The position numbers and the translations under genes were made by a program. 60,766 nucleotides of DNA from G963666705 sp963666705 (lineage in GTDB: Bacteria > Pseudomonadota > Alphaproteobacteria > CADEGL01): the NCBI GenBank assembly GCA_963666705.2, contig CAXXKO010000027.1:1-60766 (forward strand). Reading direction: 5' to 3'. The notes below the pieces were generated by a model, which was not told the origin of the DNA, ran no database searches, and saw only the letters and a list, made by a program, of their open reading frames with translations. Of the stretch, positions 32,478 to 40,643 are shown in pieces (within the stretch, counting starts at the first letter, position 1; each line of letters opens with the position of its first letter).

Positions 32478-33727
32478 GCCGGCCCCCCTTCCGGCGCCGT
32501 ATCGGCCCGGCGATCCTCGCCGCCGCGGCCCTCGCGGCCTTCCCGGCCGCGGCACAGGAAGCCGACGACAAGCTCGGGGCGGTCGAGCGCGAGCTCGAGG
32601 ATGCCCGGACGGCCCAATCGGCGCTCGAACGGGAGGCCGCGAAGCTGCGCGAGGAAATCGGTGCGCTGCGCGTGCGCATGGTCTATTCAGCGCAGTCCCT
32701 GCAGGATCGGGAGGGGGTGATGACCCACCTCGAAGAGCAACTCGCACTGCTCGACCAGGCGCAAGCGGGAAAGATGGCCGCGCTCGGCGCCCGCCACGGC
32801 CAGCTCGTCGAGACGATCGCGGCACTTCAGCGCATCGCCCTCAATCCGCCCGAGGCCTTCCTCGTCCGGTCGGACGATCCCGCGGATCTGGTGCGCGGCG
32901 CCATCCTCCTGCGCGCGGCCGTGCCGGCGATCGAGTCGCGGGCGGCGGTCTTGCGCGAGGAGCTCGACGCCCTCGCCCGCATCGGCACGGACATCCAGCT
33001 CCGCCAGCAGGCCCTGTCGGTCGCGGCCTCGGCGCTGGAGGCGGAACGCAACCAGCTCGAGGGCCTGATCGAGCGCAAGAAGGGCCTCTTCCGCCAGACC
33101 GAGGCGGAGCGCGCCCAGGCGGCCGAGCGCGCCGCCCGGCTGGTCGCGGAGGCCGAGAGCCTGCGCGAGCTGATGGCCAAGCTGACGGCCGAGGCGGCCG
33201 CGCCGACGGCGCCCGCGCCAGCCGAAGAAACCGGCGCGGGAAGCGGTCAGGACGCGGGCGGGCAGGTCGCGACCCTGCCCTCACTCGGTCTGTCGGCGGC
33301 TCGCCTGACGCGGCCGCCCGGGCTACGGGATTTCGGCGAGGCCAAGGGCCAGATCATCCAGCCGGCGCGGGGCGCGCTCGCGAGCCAGTACGGCGAGAGC
33401 GACGAGTTCGGCGTCGCCGCCCGGGGCATCATCATCAATACCCGGCCCGGCGCCCAGGTCGTCGCCCCCTTCGACGGCCAGATCGTCTTCGCGGGGCCGT
33501 TCCGGCGTTACGGGCAAATCTTGATAATCGAACACGGCGGAGGATATCATAGCCTGGTGGCGGGCTTGGCGCGGATCGACGGCATCGCGGGCCAATGGGT
33601 GTTGGCGGGCGAGCCCATTGGCGTGATGGGAAGCCCTGGCAACGGCGAGCCCGAGCTATACGTGGAATTGCGTCGGAACGGACAGCCCATCAACCCGCTT
33701 CCGTGGCTATCCGCCGAAAGGGATTAG
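32426..33727 (+). CDS. EnvC-like murein hydrolase activator (degenerate M23)
   Basis: 433-residue periplasmic protein controlling septal amidases. A signal sequence (RRRIGPAILAAAALAAFPAA, cleavage near AAAQEA) precedes a long coiled coil (about residues 45-260, including LEEQLALLDQAQAGKMAALG). The C-terminal LytM/M23 fold follows, with GAQVVAPFDGQIVFAGPF and GEPIGVMG. The zinc ligands are lost: the usual HxxxD position reads RGIIINTRPG, and YxH is replaced in GGGYHSLVAGL, as in EnvC, which activates rather than cleaves. ATG 32426 overlaps rsfS by 52 nt; a CTG at 32474 would be the alternative. No other start exists before the signal peptide. Confidence 0.85.
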   Translation: MGRGPSRGWLGQRGVRLSRPPFRRRIGPAILAAAALAAFPAAAQEADDKLGAVERELEDARTAQSALEREAAKLREEIGALRVRMVYSAQSLQDREGVMTHLEEQLALLDQAQAGKMAALGARHGQLVETIAALQRIALNPPEAFLVRSDDPADLVRGAILLRAAVPAIESRAAVLREELDALARIGTDIQLRQQALSVAASALEAERNQLEGLIERKKGLFRQTEAERAQAAERAARLVAEAESLRELMAKLTAEAAAPTAPAPAEETGAGSGQDAGGQVATLPSLGLSAARLTRPPGLRDFGEAKGQIIQPARGALASQYGESDEFGVAARGIIINTRPGAQVVAPFDGQIVFAGPFRRYGQILIIEHGGGYHSLVAGLARIDGIAGQWVLAGEPIGVMGSPGNGEPELYVELRRNGQPINPLPWLSAERD

Positions 33728-33734
33728 CATATTG

Positions 33735-33766
33735 GTATTTTGTGGAACGGGTATTTTGTGGAACGG
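33735..33766. repeat. Perfect 16-bp tandem duplication upstream of ctpA
   Basis: GTATTTTGTGGAACGG occurs twice in direct succession (33735-33750 and 33751-33766), 62 bp before the ctpA start, in an AT-rich patch within very GC-rich DNA. It may be duplicated promoter sequence. Confidence 0.8.
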
Positions 33767-33827
33767 CGCCGTGGGACATGGGTCCCGCATGGGGGGTCCG
33801 GCCGCAGGTTAGAGGTAAGGTGGATCG

Positions 33828-35114
33828 ATGATGCGTGGAAAAATCGCGACCGCGGCCCTGGTGGTGGCCCTGCTGACCGCCCCCATGGCGGCGACGGCCC
33901 AGGACACGAGCTCGGAAACCTACCGTCAGCTCAAGCTGTTCGGCGACGTGTTCGAGCGCGTGCGCGCCGATTATGTCGAGGACGTGACCGACGAGCAGCT
34001 GATCGAATACGCCATCGACGGCATGCTGGCCAACCTCGATCCCCATTCGAGCTATCTCGACGCCCGCAGTTACCGCGACATGCAGGTCAACACGCGGGGC
34101 GAGTTCGGCGGCCTCGGCATCGAGGTCACCATGGAGGGCGGGTACGTGAAGGTCGTCTCGCCCATCGACGACACACCGGCCGACCGCGCGGGCGTGAAGG
34201 CGGGCGACCTCATCACCCATCTCGATGGCGAGCACGTTCAGGGCCTGACCCTGGCCCAGGCGGTCGAGAAAATGAGGGGGCCCGTCGATACGGACCTCCG
34301 GGTCACGGTCCGGCGCGCGGGCGAGCCGCCGTTCGACATCACCATCACCCGCGACATCATCCAAATCCGGTCGGTGCGCTCGCACCTCGAGGGCGATATC
34401 GGCTACGTCCGCATCACCGCCTTCAACGAGCAGACCACATCGGGCGTCGAATCGGCCATGGAGAAGTTCGAGGACGAGCTCGGCCCCGATCTGAAAGGCG
34501 TCGTGGTGGATCTGCGCAACAATCCAGGCGGCCTCCTCGAGCAGGCCATCGGCATATCGGACGCCTTCCTCGACCAGGGCGAGATCGTCTCGACCCGCGG
34601 CCGCAATACGGACGACGGGCAGCGCTTCAACGCGCGCGACGGCGACCTGGCCAACGGCCTGCCGATCGTGGTGCTGATCAATGGCGGCTCGGCCTCCGCG
34701 TCGGAGATCGTCGCGGGCGCCCTCCAGGATCACGGCCGCGCCATCATCATGGGCACCCAGAGCTTCGGCAAGGGGTCCGTGCAGACCATCATTCCGCTGG
34801 CCGGCCACGGCGCCATCCGCCTCACCACGTCGCGTTACTACACGCCCTCGGGCGGCTCGATCCAGGCCACGGGCATCACGCCCGACATCATCGTCGAGCA
34901 GGCGCGCATCGAGGCGCTCGATACGCCCGAGCGACGCAGCGAGGCCGACCTTCGCGGCGCCCTCGAAAACGACGGGATCGAAACCGAGGACACGTCGGAG
35001 ACCGAAGGCGATGGCGCCGAGGCGGCGCCGGAGGAGGAGGTCGATTATCAGCTCGCCCGGGCCATCGATTTGCTGCGGGGCATCGCGCTATACAGGACGC
35101 GGACCCTCAATTGA
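33828..35114 (+). CDS. ctpA: S41-family C-terminal processing peptidase
   Basis: 428-residue periplasmic serine protease. The signal peptide is KIATAALVVALLTAPMAATA. The PDZ domain spans about residues 95-180 (GLGIEVTMEGGYVKVV, GVKAGDLITHLDGE). The catalytic domain has VVDLRNNPGGLLEQA, the Ser in INGGSASASEIVAGAL and the Lys in GTQSFGKGSVQTIIPL. The acidic C-terminal tail precedes YQLARAIDLLRG. Likely trims lipoproteins or peptidoglycan enzymes, fitting its EnvC-like neighbour. ATG 33828 is followed at once by a second ATG (33831). Confidence 0.94.
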   Translation: MMRGKIATAALVVALLTAPMAATAQDTSSETYRQLKLFGDVFERVRADYVEDVTDEQLIEYAIDGMLANLDPHSSYLDARSYRDMQVNTRGEFGGLGIEVTMEGGYVKVVSPIDDTPADRAGVKAGDLITHLDGEHVQGLTLAQAVEKMRGPVDTDLRVTVRRAGEPPFDITITRDIIQIRSVRSHLEGDIGYVRITAFNEQTTSGVESAMEKFEDELGPDLKGVVVDLRNNPGGLLEQAIGISDAFLDQGEIVSTRGRNTDDGQRFNARDGDLANGLPIVVLINGGSASASEIVAGALQDHGRAIIMGTQSFGKGSVQTIIPLAGHGAIRLTTSRYYTPSGGSIQATGITPDIIVEQARIEALDTPERRSEADLRGALENDGIETEDTSETEGDGAEAAPEEEVDYQLARAIDLLRGIALYRTRTLN

Positions 35115-35195
35115 TCGCGCCGAGGGGGGCGGTATGGCCGGGCCGCGCCGGCGACCGCCACAACGGGCGAGTGGGAGCGCCGTGCCATTTGCATC

Positions 35196-36404
35196 TTGAT
35201 AGCCGCGGCCCTCGCCCTCGCCGTTCTGCTCGGCGGCTTGGTGGCATGGGTCGAATTCAACCGCCCGCCGCCTAGCGTGAGCGTCGAGCTGGTGCTGGGC
35301 GGCGCCGATACCGGCCCGGCGCCGGCTGGCGTGGACGGCGTATCGGCGCAAGCCGGTGTCGTCATAATTCTGCCCCCGGCCGTGACCGCATCCTTTGGGA
35401 GCGCCCGGGAGGACGAGCCCGCTGCGCCCGCGCCGGCGCCCGCCGAGGCGGCGATCGCCGGGCCGGCCGCCGTCGGGGAAGCGGAGGCCGAAGCGGAGAT
35501 CGTCGAGGCCGAAGCGGAGATCGTCGAGGCCGAAGCGCCGGCCGAGGCGGCAGCGGTCGAGGCGCCCGCGCCGGCGCCGGCGCCATCGGCCCAAGTGGCC
35601 TCGATCCCGGCCGCCGACCCGGCGCTGCTGGAGCCCGGGCCACATGGGCCATTGCCGCGCACGGGACCCGACGGGCGCGTGGCCTGGCAGGCCTATGCCC
35701 GGCCCTTCGACCACGACGACCCGCGGCCCCGAATCGCGGTGATACTCGGCAACCTCGGCCTCAGCGACGCGGCCACGGAGGCCGCCATCCAGCAGCTTCC
35801 CGGCGGCATCACCCTGGCCTTCTCGCCCTATGCCGGGGCCGAGGTGACCGGGTGGATCGACCTCGCCCGCGCGGCCGGCCACGAGGTCATGCTCGACCTG
35901 CCCATGGAGCCGTCGAGCTATCCGCTCGACGATCCTGGGCCGCACACGCTGCTCACGACCCTGACGCCGTCCCAGAACCTCGAGCGTCTGGCCTGGATCC
36001 TGAGCCGGTTCACGGGGTATGTCGGCGTGACCGACCATATGGGCTCGCGCTTCACGACCTCGACCCAATCCCTGCGGCCCATCCTCGCGGAGCTGGCGGG
36101 GCGCGGCCTTCTCTTCGTCGACAGCCGTTCGGCCGACCGCAGCATGGCCCTGGAGGTCGCGGCCCAGGTCGGCCTGCCGCGCGCCGGCAACGACCGGTTC
36201 ATCGACGAGATGGCGGCGCGCCAGGCGATCGACCAGCGGCTCAAGGAAGTCGAGGCCCTGGCGCGACGCAACGGGGAGGCCCTGGCCATGGGGTTTTCCT
36301 ATCCCGTGACCATCGAGCGCGTCGCCGTCTGGGCGGCGGGCCTGGAGGCGCGCGGCTTCGTCCTGGCGCCCGTCTCGGCCATCATCACGACCGAGCGGCG
36401 CTGA
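35196..36404 (+). CDS. Divergent polysaccharide deacetylase family protein (YibQ-like)
   Basis: 402 residues. A single N-terminal membrane anchor (IAAALALAVLLGGLVAWVEF) is followed by a long Ala/Pro/Glu linker and, from about residue 170, the deacetylase-like fold with RIAVILGNLGLSDAATEAAI, AGHEVMLDLPMEPSSYPLDD and GVTDHMGSRFTTS. The linker holds a 21-bp in-frame repeat. The reaction of YibQ proteins is not established; they follow envC and ctpA in many proteobacteria, pointing to the cell envelope. The start is a TTG: no ATG or GTG occurs between the previous in-frame stop and the anchor. Its stop overlaps rppH (TGATG). Confidence 0.88.
   Translation: MIAAALALAVLLGGLVAWVEFNRPPPSVSVELVLGGADTGPAPAGVDGVSAQAGVVIILPPAVTASFGSAREDEPAAPAPAPAEAAIAGPAAVGEAEAEAEIVEAEAEIVEAEAPAEAAAVEAPAPAPAPSAQVASIPAADPALLEPGPHGPLPRTGPDGRVAWQAYARPFDHDDPRPRIAVILGNLGLSDAATEAAIQQLPGGITLAFSPYAGAEVTGWIDLARAAGHEVMLDLPMEPSSYPLDDPGPHTLLTTLTPSQNLERLAWILSRFTGYVGVTDHMGSRFTTSTQSLRPILAELAGRGLLFVDSRSADRSMALEVAAQVGLPRAGNDRFIDEMAARQAIDQRLKEVEALARRNGEALAMGFSYPVTIERVAVWAAGLEARGFVLAPVSAIITTERR
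35484..35538 (+). repeat. In-frame 21-bp repeat in the yibQ-like linker
   Basis: GAGGCCGAAGCGGAGATCGTC is present twice, followed by a third partial unit. It encodes EAEAEIV repeats in the low-complexity linker, so length changes would keep the frame. Confidence 0.8.
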
Positions 36405-36898
36405 TGGCGGGCGGCGGGCACGACGGCCGCCCCTATCGCCGCGGCGTGGGCATGATGCTGCTGAACGTCGAGGGACGGGCTTTCGTCGGCCGCCGCCTCG
36501 GCGAATCGGCCGATTTCTGGCAAATGCCCCAGGGCGGAATAGACGAGGGCGAGGCGCCGCGCGCGGCGGCCCTGCGCGAGCTCGAGGAGGAGGCCGGCAC
36601 CGCCAAGGCCCATGTCCTGGCCGAGGCCGGGCGATGGCTGAGCTACGACCTGCCGTCGGATATCGCGGGCCGGGTATGGGGCGGCAAATACCGGGGCCAA
36701 TGCCACAAATGGTTCCTCCTGCGCTTTACCGGCGTCGACGCCGACATCGACCTCGCCCGCCACCACTCGCCCGAGTTCTCCGATTGGCGCTGGCTCGAGC
36801 CGAGGCTCCTGCCGGCGCTCGTCATCCCCTTCAAGCGGGCGCTCTATGAAGCGCTCCTCGACGAGTTCAAGCCCTGCCTGGAGGCCGCGGACAGGTAG
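36404..36898 (+). CDS. rppH: RNA pyrophosphohydrolase (Nudix)
   Basis: 164 residues. Removes pyrophosphate from the 5' end of mRNA and so starts RNase E decay. It begins with the family-typical PYRRGVGMMLLNVEGRAFVG. The Nudix box is GGIDEGEAPRAAALRELEEE plus AGT, and WQMPQGG precedes it. GKYRGQCHKWFLLRFTG and FSDWRWLE are RppH-specific. The start codon overlaps the yibQ-like stop by 1 nt (TGATG), giving translational coupling. Confidence 0.95.
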   Translation: MAGGGHDGRPYRRGVGMMLLNVEGRAFVGRRLGESADFWQMPQGGIDEGEAPRAAALRELEEEAGTAKAHVLAEAGRWLSYDLPSDIAGRVWGGKYRGQCHKWFLLRFTGVDADIDLARHHSPEFSDWRWLEPRLLPALVIPFKRALYEALLDEFKPCLEAADR

Positions 36899-36915
36899 GG
36901 CGAGCCGCCCTGTTT
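36898..36915 (+). terminator. Possible weak terminator after rppH
   Basis: GGGCG (36898-36902) pairs with CGCCC (36906-36910) around AGC, followed by TGTTTC. The stem is short and the T-run weak, so this is only a candidate end for the nadD-rppH unit. Confidence 0.3.
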
Positions 36916-36988
36916 CGGCCGCAATCCCCGGCCATCCTCGCGCCGGACCAGACACCAACGCCCAAACACCAACGATCGGAGACGGAAG

Positions 36989-37705
36989 ATGCGAATCCTC
37001 ACTCTGGCCAGCGCCCTGGCCTTCCTCTGGACGGCCGGCATCGGCGGGGCCCTCGCGGAATCGGACCATCACCGCCGCGGCGGCGCCCAGGACGAGATCG
37101 GCCTGGACATCAAGGCCGAGGGCTGGGTCGAGACGACGACGGCGCGGCTCGTCGCCGTGATCGACGCCTCCCTCCCCGCCGAGCAGGTCGGGGAGGCGCG
37201 GGCCGGGCTGCGCCGGGTGCTCCAGGAGCTTGCGCCCGAGGCCCAGTGGCACATCACCGGTTTCAGCCGCGCGCAGGACCCCTCGGGCCTCGAGCAATGG
37301 CGCGTCGAGGCCGAGACCCGGCTGCCCGAGGCGGCGCTCGGCAACCTCAACGAGACCGCGCGGGCACTGAGCCGGCCGGGCCGCAAGGTTCGCATCGCCG
37401 GAATCGACTTCACGCCGACGATGGCCGAGATGGAGGCGGCGCTCTCCGCCTTGCGCCAGGAGCTCTATGGGGCGGCGGCGGCCGAGCTTGCGCGCGTGCG
37501 CGCCCAATGGCCCGACCGCGACTACCGCATTCACCGCATCGACGTGGCGCCCGAAGGCACGGTCCCGGCGCCGCGGATGCAATCCATGCGGGCCGAGGCC
37601 GCCTACGAGATGGTGGGCCCGGGCGGCGGCGGGGACTTCGCGATCTCCCGCAAGCTGATGCTGGCGGCCACGGTCGTGCTGGCGACGGGCGGGGGCGCCG
37701 ATTGA
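36989..37705 (+). CDS. Secreted protein of unknown function
   Basis: 238 residues with a clear signal peptide (MRILTLASALAFLWTAGIGG, cleavage near ALAESD). The mature part opens with LDIKAEGWVETTTARLVAVI and continues as alternating strand/helix segments, which faintly recalls the SIMPL/DUF541 fold (repeated beta strands after 'G.G.v......a.v'). The C-terminus is GISRKL-like and hydrophobic (KLMLAATVVLATGGG). No catalytic motif is visible. A GGAGACGGAAG sequence lies before ATG 36989. It stands alone, 90 bp after rppH. The SIMPL suggestion is tentative. Confidence 0.6.
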   Translation: MRILTLASALAFLWTAGIGGALAESDHHRRGGAQDEIGLDIKAEGWVETTTARLVAVIDASLPAEQVGEARAGLRRVLQELAPEAQWHITGFSRAQDPSGLEQWRVEAETRLPEAALGNLNETARALSRPGRKVRIAGIDFTPTMAEMEAALSALRQELYGAAAAELARVRAQWPDRDYRIHRIDVAPEGTVPAPRMQSMRAEAAYEMVGPGGGGDFAISRKLMLAATVVLATGGGAD

Positions 37706-37834
37706 CGGCCCCGCGCGGCGTGCTGGCGGGGCGGGCCGCGGCGCATGGAATTCAGCCCCGCGATAAGGAGGGCCGTCCACGACGCAAACCGAAATCCCCC
37801 GAGTGGGTGACGGTCGTGCGCGGGTGAAGGGGCG

Positions 37835-38656
37835 CTACGCCTCCGCCCGCGCCAGGCGGTTCGCGCGGAAGCGAATGAAGCGGTGCACCAGGCCGGCCAG
37901 GCCGATCGTCAGGCGGTCACGCGGCTTGATGCCAATTGCCTTCAGGATCATGGCAATGCCGCGCTCCACATGGGGCCGGCGGAAATAGCTGTAGGTCCGG
38001 CAGGCGTAGGCATGGCCGTGGCGCTTGCGGTCGTAGGGCCCATCGTCCGCGTGGTTGGCGGCGTAGTAGGCGTAGGGCAGCTCGTCGTCGCCCTCGGACT
38101 CGCGGATGCGTCCGAGCACCACCAGGAGCCCGCGCCAGAAGCCGAGCCCCTCCTGCTCGCGGTAGCGCTTCATGTGCTTGTAGAAGAGGGCGTAGTGCCG
38201 CATCTCGTCGGCGGCGATGCGCCGGCAGATATCCTTCAGCACGGGCTCCTGGGCGGCGGAGCCGAGGGCGCTGTAATTGGAGCTCGTACCCACCTCGACC
38301 AGGCAGCGGGCGACGAGCTCGCTACAGCGTGAGCCGCGCACCGAGACCTCGGGGTTCCGCGGCAGGGTTATGGTCTCGACGAAGTGCGCGAAGCGGGCGT
38401 CGAAATCGAACGAGGGATCGGCTATCGCGGCCCAACGGGCGAGCGCCTTGCCGTGCTGGACCTCCTCTCTGGCCCAGCCGCGGGCGGCCTCCACGAAATC
38501 GGGATCGTCATCGAACACTTCGGCAAGGTAGCGGGCGTAGTCGTCGGCGTTGCGCTCAACCATGGCCGCCGCCTTGACGACCTTGAGCATCTCCGGATCC
38601 ACCTTGGCCGGATCGAACCGATCCCAGGGGATGTCGTCGAGAGTCCAGTGCTTCAT
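37835..38656 (-). CDS. Ferritin-like (acyl-ACP desaturase-like) four-helix protein
   Basis: 273 residues. Two di-iron half-sites are visible: VERNADDYARYLAEVF with REEVQHGKALARW (E-E-x2-H), and VEVGTSSNYSALGSAAQEP with IAADEMRHYALFY (D-E-x2-H). This spacing is that of ferritin-like oxidases and acyl-ACP desaturase relatives. A long C-terminal part (RKRHGHAYACRTYSYFRRPH) follows. The exact reaction is unknown. ATG 38656 (MKHWTLDDIPW) is chosen; the upstream extension to 38791 has no family pattern. Its start faces away from atpC, whose stop is 88 bp to the right on the same strand. Confidence 0.75.
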   Translation of the reverse strand: MKHWTLDDIPWDRFDPAKVDPEMLKVVKAAAMVERNADDYARYLAEVFDDDPDFVEAARGWAREEVQHGKALARWAAIADPSFDFDARFAHFVETITLPRNPEVSVRGSRCSELVARCLVEVGTSSNYSALGSAAQEPVLKDICRRIAADEMRHYALFYKHMKRYREQEGLGFWRGLLVVLGRIRESEGDDELPYAYYAANHADDGPYDRKRHGHAYACRTYSYFRRPHVERGIAMILKAIGIKPRDRLTIGLAGLVHRFIRFRANRLARAEA

Positions 38657-38744
38657 GGCCGGCCTTGACACATACTCACCATGACAACGGAGCCCATAGT
38701 AGCAAATTAACCAAGCCTCGCGCGAGTGCCCGTGTGATCCTCCG

Positions 38745-39134
38745 TCAGCCCAAGCGGTCGAGCACCGCGAGCTTGGCCTGGGCGATGCCAAGCGCCGCCT
38801 CGTCGTCCGCGTCGCGCACGTCTTCCTCGAGGCGGCGGATATCGGCGTCCACCGCCGCGCGGTCGAGCTCCGCCACCGGCACGGCCTCCTCCGCGAGGAC
38901 CGTGCAGCGGGCGGGCGTCGCCTCGACGAAGCCGCCGGCGACGAAGATCCGCTCGCGCACCGCGCGTCCCTCGTAGACCTCGATCACGTCGGCGCGGACG
39001 GCGGAGATGAAAGGCGCGTGCCCGGGCAGGACGCCGAAATTGCCCTCGGTCCCCGGTACCACGACCATATCGACCGACTCCGAAATCAGGAGCCGCGTGG
39101 GCGATACCAGCTCGAACTCGACCTTGTCGGCCAT
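38745..39134 (-). CDS. atpC: ATP synthase epsilon subunit
   Basis: 129-residue central-stalk subunit and intrinsic inhibitor of F1. VEFELVSPTRLLISESVDMV, PGTEGNFGVLPGHAPFIS and the C-terminal helices (DIRRLEEDVRDADDEAALG) are typical. The start is ATG 39134; the frame extends further upstream without similarity. Last gene of atpHAGDC, 22 nt after atpD. Confidence 0.95.
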   Translation of the reverse strand: MADKVEFELVSPTRLLISESVDMVVVPGTEGNFGVLPGHAPFISAVRADVIEVYEGRAVRERIFVAGGFVEATPARCTVLAEEAVPVAELDRAAVDADIRRLEEDVRDADDEAALGIAQAKLAVLDRLG

Positions 39135-39156
39135 GCCGTTACGATCCCTTCCTACT

Positions 39157-40581
39157 TCAGGCCGCCTCGACCGCCATCTTTTTGGCCTTCTCGTATGCCT
39201 CCTCGATGGTGCCGACCATGTAGAAGGCCGCCTCGGGCAGGTAGTCGCACTCCCCATCGACGATCATCTTGAAGCCCTTGATGGTGTCCTCGAGGTCGAC
39301 GAGCACACCTGGCGAGCCGGTAAACACTTCGGCCACGAAGAAGGGCTGGGAGAGGAAGCGCTGAATCTTGCGCGCCCGGGACACGGTCTGCCGGTCATCC
39401 TCGCTCAGCTCGTCCATGCCCAGGATGGCGATGATATCCTGGAGCGACTTGTATGTCTGCAAGACCACCTGGACCTCGCGCGCCACCTGGTAGTGGTGGT
39501 CGCCGACGACGCGCGGATCGAGGATGCGCGAGGTCGAATCGAGCGGATCGACGGCGGGATAGATGCCGAGCTCGGCGATCTGGCGGCTCAGCACCGTGGT
39601 CGCGTCGAGATGGGCGAAGGAGGTTGCCGGTGCGGGGTCGGTCAGGTCGTCGGCCGGCACGTAGATGGCTTGGACCGAGGTGATCGAGCCCTTGTTGGTG
39701 GTGGTGATGCGCTCCTGCAAGGTTCCCATGTCGGTCGAGAGCGTGGGCTGGTAGCCGACGGCGCTGGGGATGCGGCCGAGGAGGGCGGAGACCTCCGAGC
39801 CCGCCTGGGTGAAGCGGAAGATGTTGTCGATGAAGAGCAGCACGTCCTGCCCTTCCTCGTCGCGGAAATATTCCGCCACGGCGAGGCCCGAGAGGCCGAC
39901 GCGGGCGCGCGCCCCCGGCGGCTCGTTCATCTGGCCGTAGACCAGCGCCGCCTTCGAGGTGTCACCCTCGAGATCGATGACGCCCGATTCGATCATCTCG
40001 CGGTAGAGGTCGTTGCCCTCGCGGGTGCGCTCGCCCACCCCGGCGAAGACGGAATAGCCGCCATGCGCCTTGGCGATGTTGTTGATGAGCTCCATGATGA
40101 TCACGGTCTTGCCCACGCCGGCGCCGCCGAACAGGCCGATCTTGCCGCCGCGGGAATAAGGGGCGAGGAGGTCGACCACCTTGATGCCGGTGACCAGCAT
40201 TTCCGTCTCGGTCGACTGGTCGGTGAAGACGGGGGCGGGCCTGTGGATCGGGCTTCTCTTCTTGGTGTTGATGGGGCCGCGCTCGTCGATGGGCTCGCCG
40301 ATGACGTTCATGATGCGGCCCAGGGTCTCCGGCCCGACGGGGACCATGATGGGCTCGCCCGTATCGACCACCTCCTGGCCGCGGACCAGGCCCTCGGTGC
40401 CGTCCATGGCCACGGTGCGGACCATCGAATCGCCGAGATGCTGGGCCACCTCGAGCACCACGCGGTTGCCGTGGTTGTCGACGTTGAGCGCGGTCAGGAT
40501 CCGCGGCAGCTCGCCATCGAAATGGACGTCGACGACGGCGCCCGTCACCTGCGTGACGGTCCCGGTGGTGTTGGTTGCCAT
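39157..40581 (-). CDS. atpD: ATP synthase beta subunit
   Basis: 474-residue catalytic subunit of F1. The P-loop is GGAGVGKTVIIMEL. GERTREGNDLYREM, ALVYGQMNEPPGARARVGLS (with the catalytic Glu/Arg finger region), VLLFIDNIFRFTQAGSEVSA and LSRQIAELGIYPAVDPLDST are all present. ATG 40581 (MATNTTGTVTQVTG) is the family start; the extension to 40644 would read through the tandem repeat in the intergenic gap. Confidence 0.98.
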   Translation of the reverse strand: MATNTTGTVTQVTGAVVDVHFDGELPRILTALNVDNHGNRVVLEVAQHLGDSMVRTVAMDGTEGLVRGQEVVDTGEPIMVPVGPETLGRIMNVIGEPIDERGPINTKKRSPIHRPAPVFTDQSTETEMLVTGIKVVDLLAPYSRGGKIGLFGGAGVGKTVIIMELINNIAKAHGGYSVFAGVGERTREGNDLYREMIESGVIDLEGDTSKAALVYGQMNEPPGARARVGLSGLAVAEYFRDEEGQDVLLFIDNIFRFTQAGSEVSALLGRIPSAVGYQPTLSTDMGTLQERITTTNKGSITSVQAIYVPADDLTDPAPATSFAHLDATTVLSRQIAELGIYPAVDPLDSTSRILDPRVVGDHHYQVAREVQVVLQTYKSLQDIIAILGMDELSEDDRQTVSRARKIQRFLSQPFFVAEVFTGSPGVLVDLEDTIKGFKMIVDGECDYLPEAAFYMVGTIEEAYEKAKKMAVEAA

Positions 40582-40602
40582 GATGCCTGTTCCTCGTCCT
40601 TC

Positions 40603-40638
40603 CGTATCGGGGCGACCGGCCGTATCGGGGCGACCGGC
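40603..40638. repeat. Perfect 18-bp tandem repeat in the atpG-atpD gap
   Basis: CGTATCGGGGCGACCGGC occurs twice without a gap (40603-40620, 40621-40638) in the 62-bp space between atpG and atpD. It may fold in the mRNA (GGCCG-containing units) and influence the ratio of the two subunits; otherwise it is a neutral duplication. Confidence 0.85.
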
Positions 40639-40643
40639 CGCCA

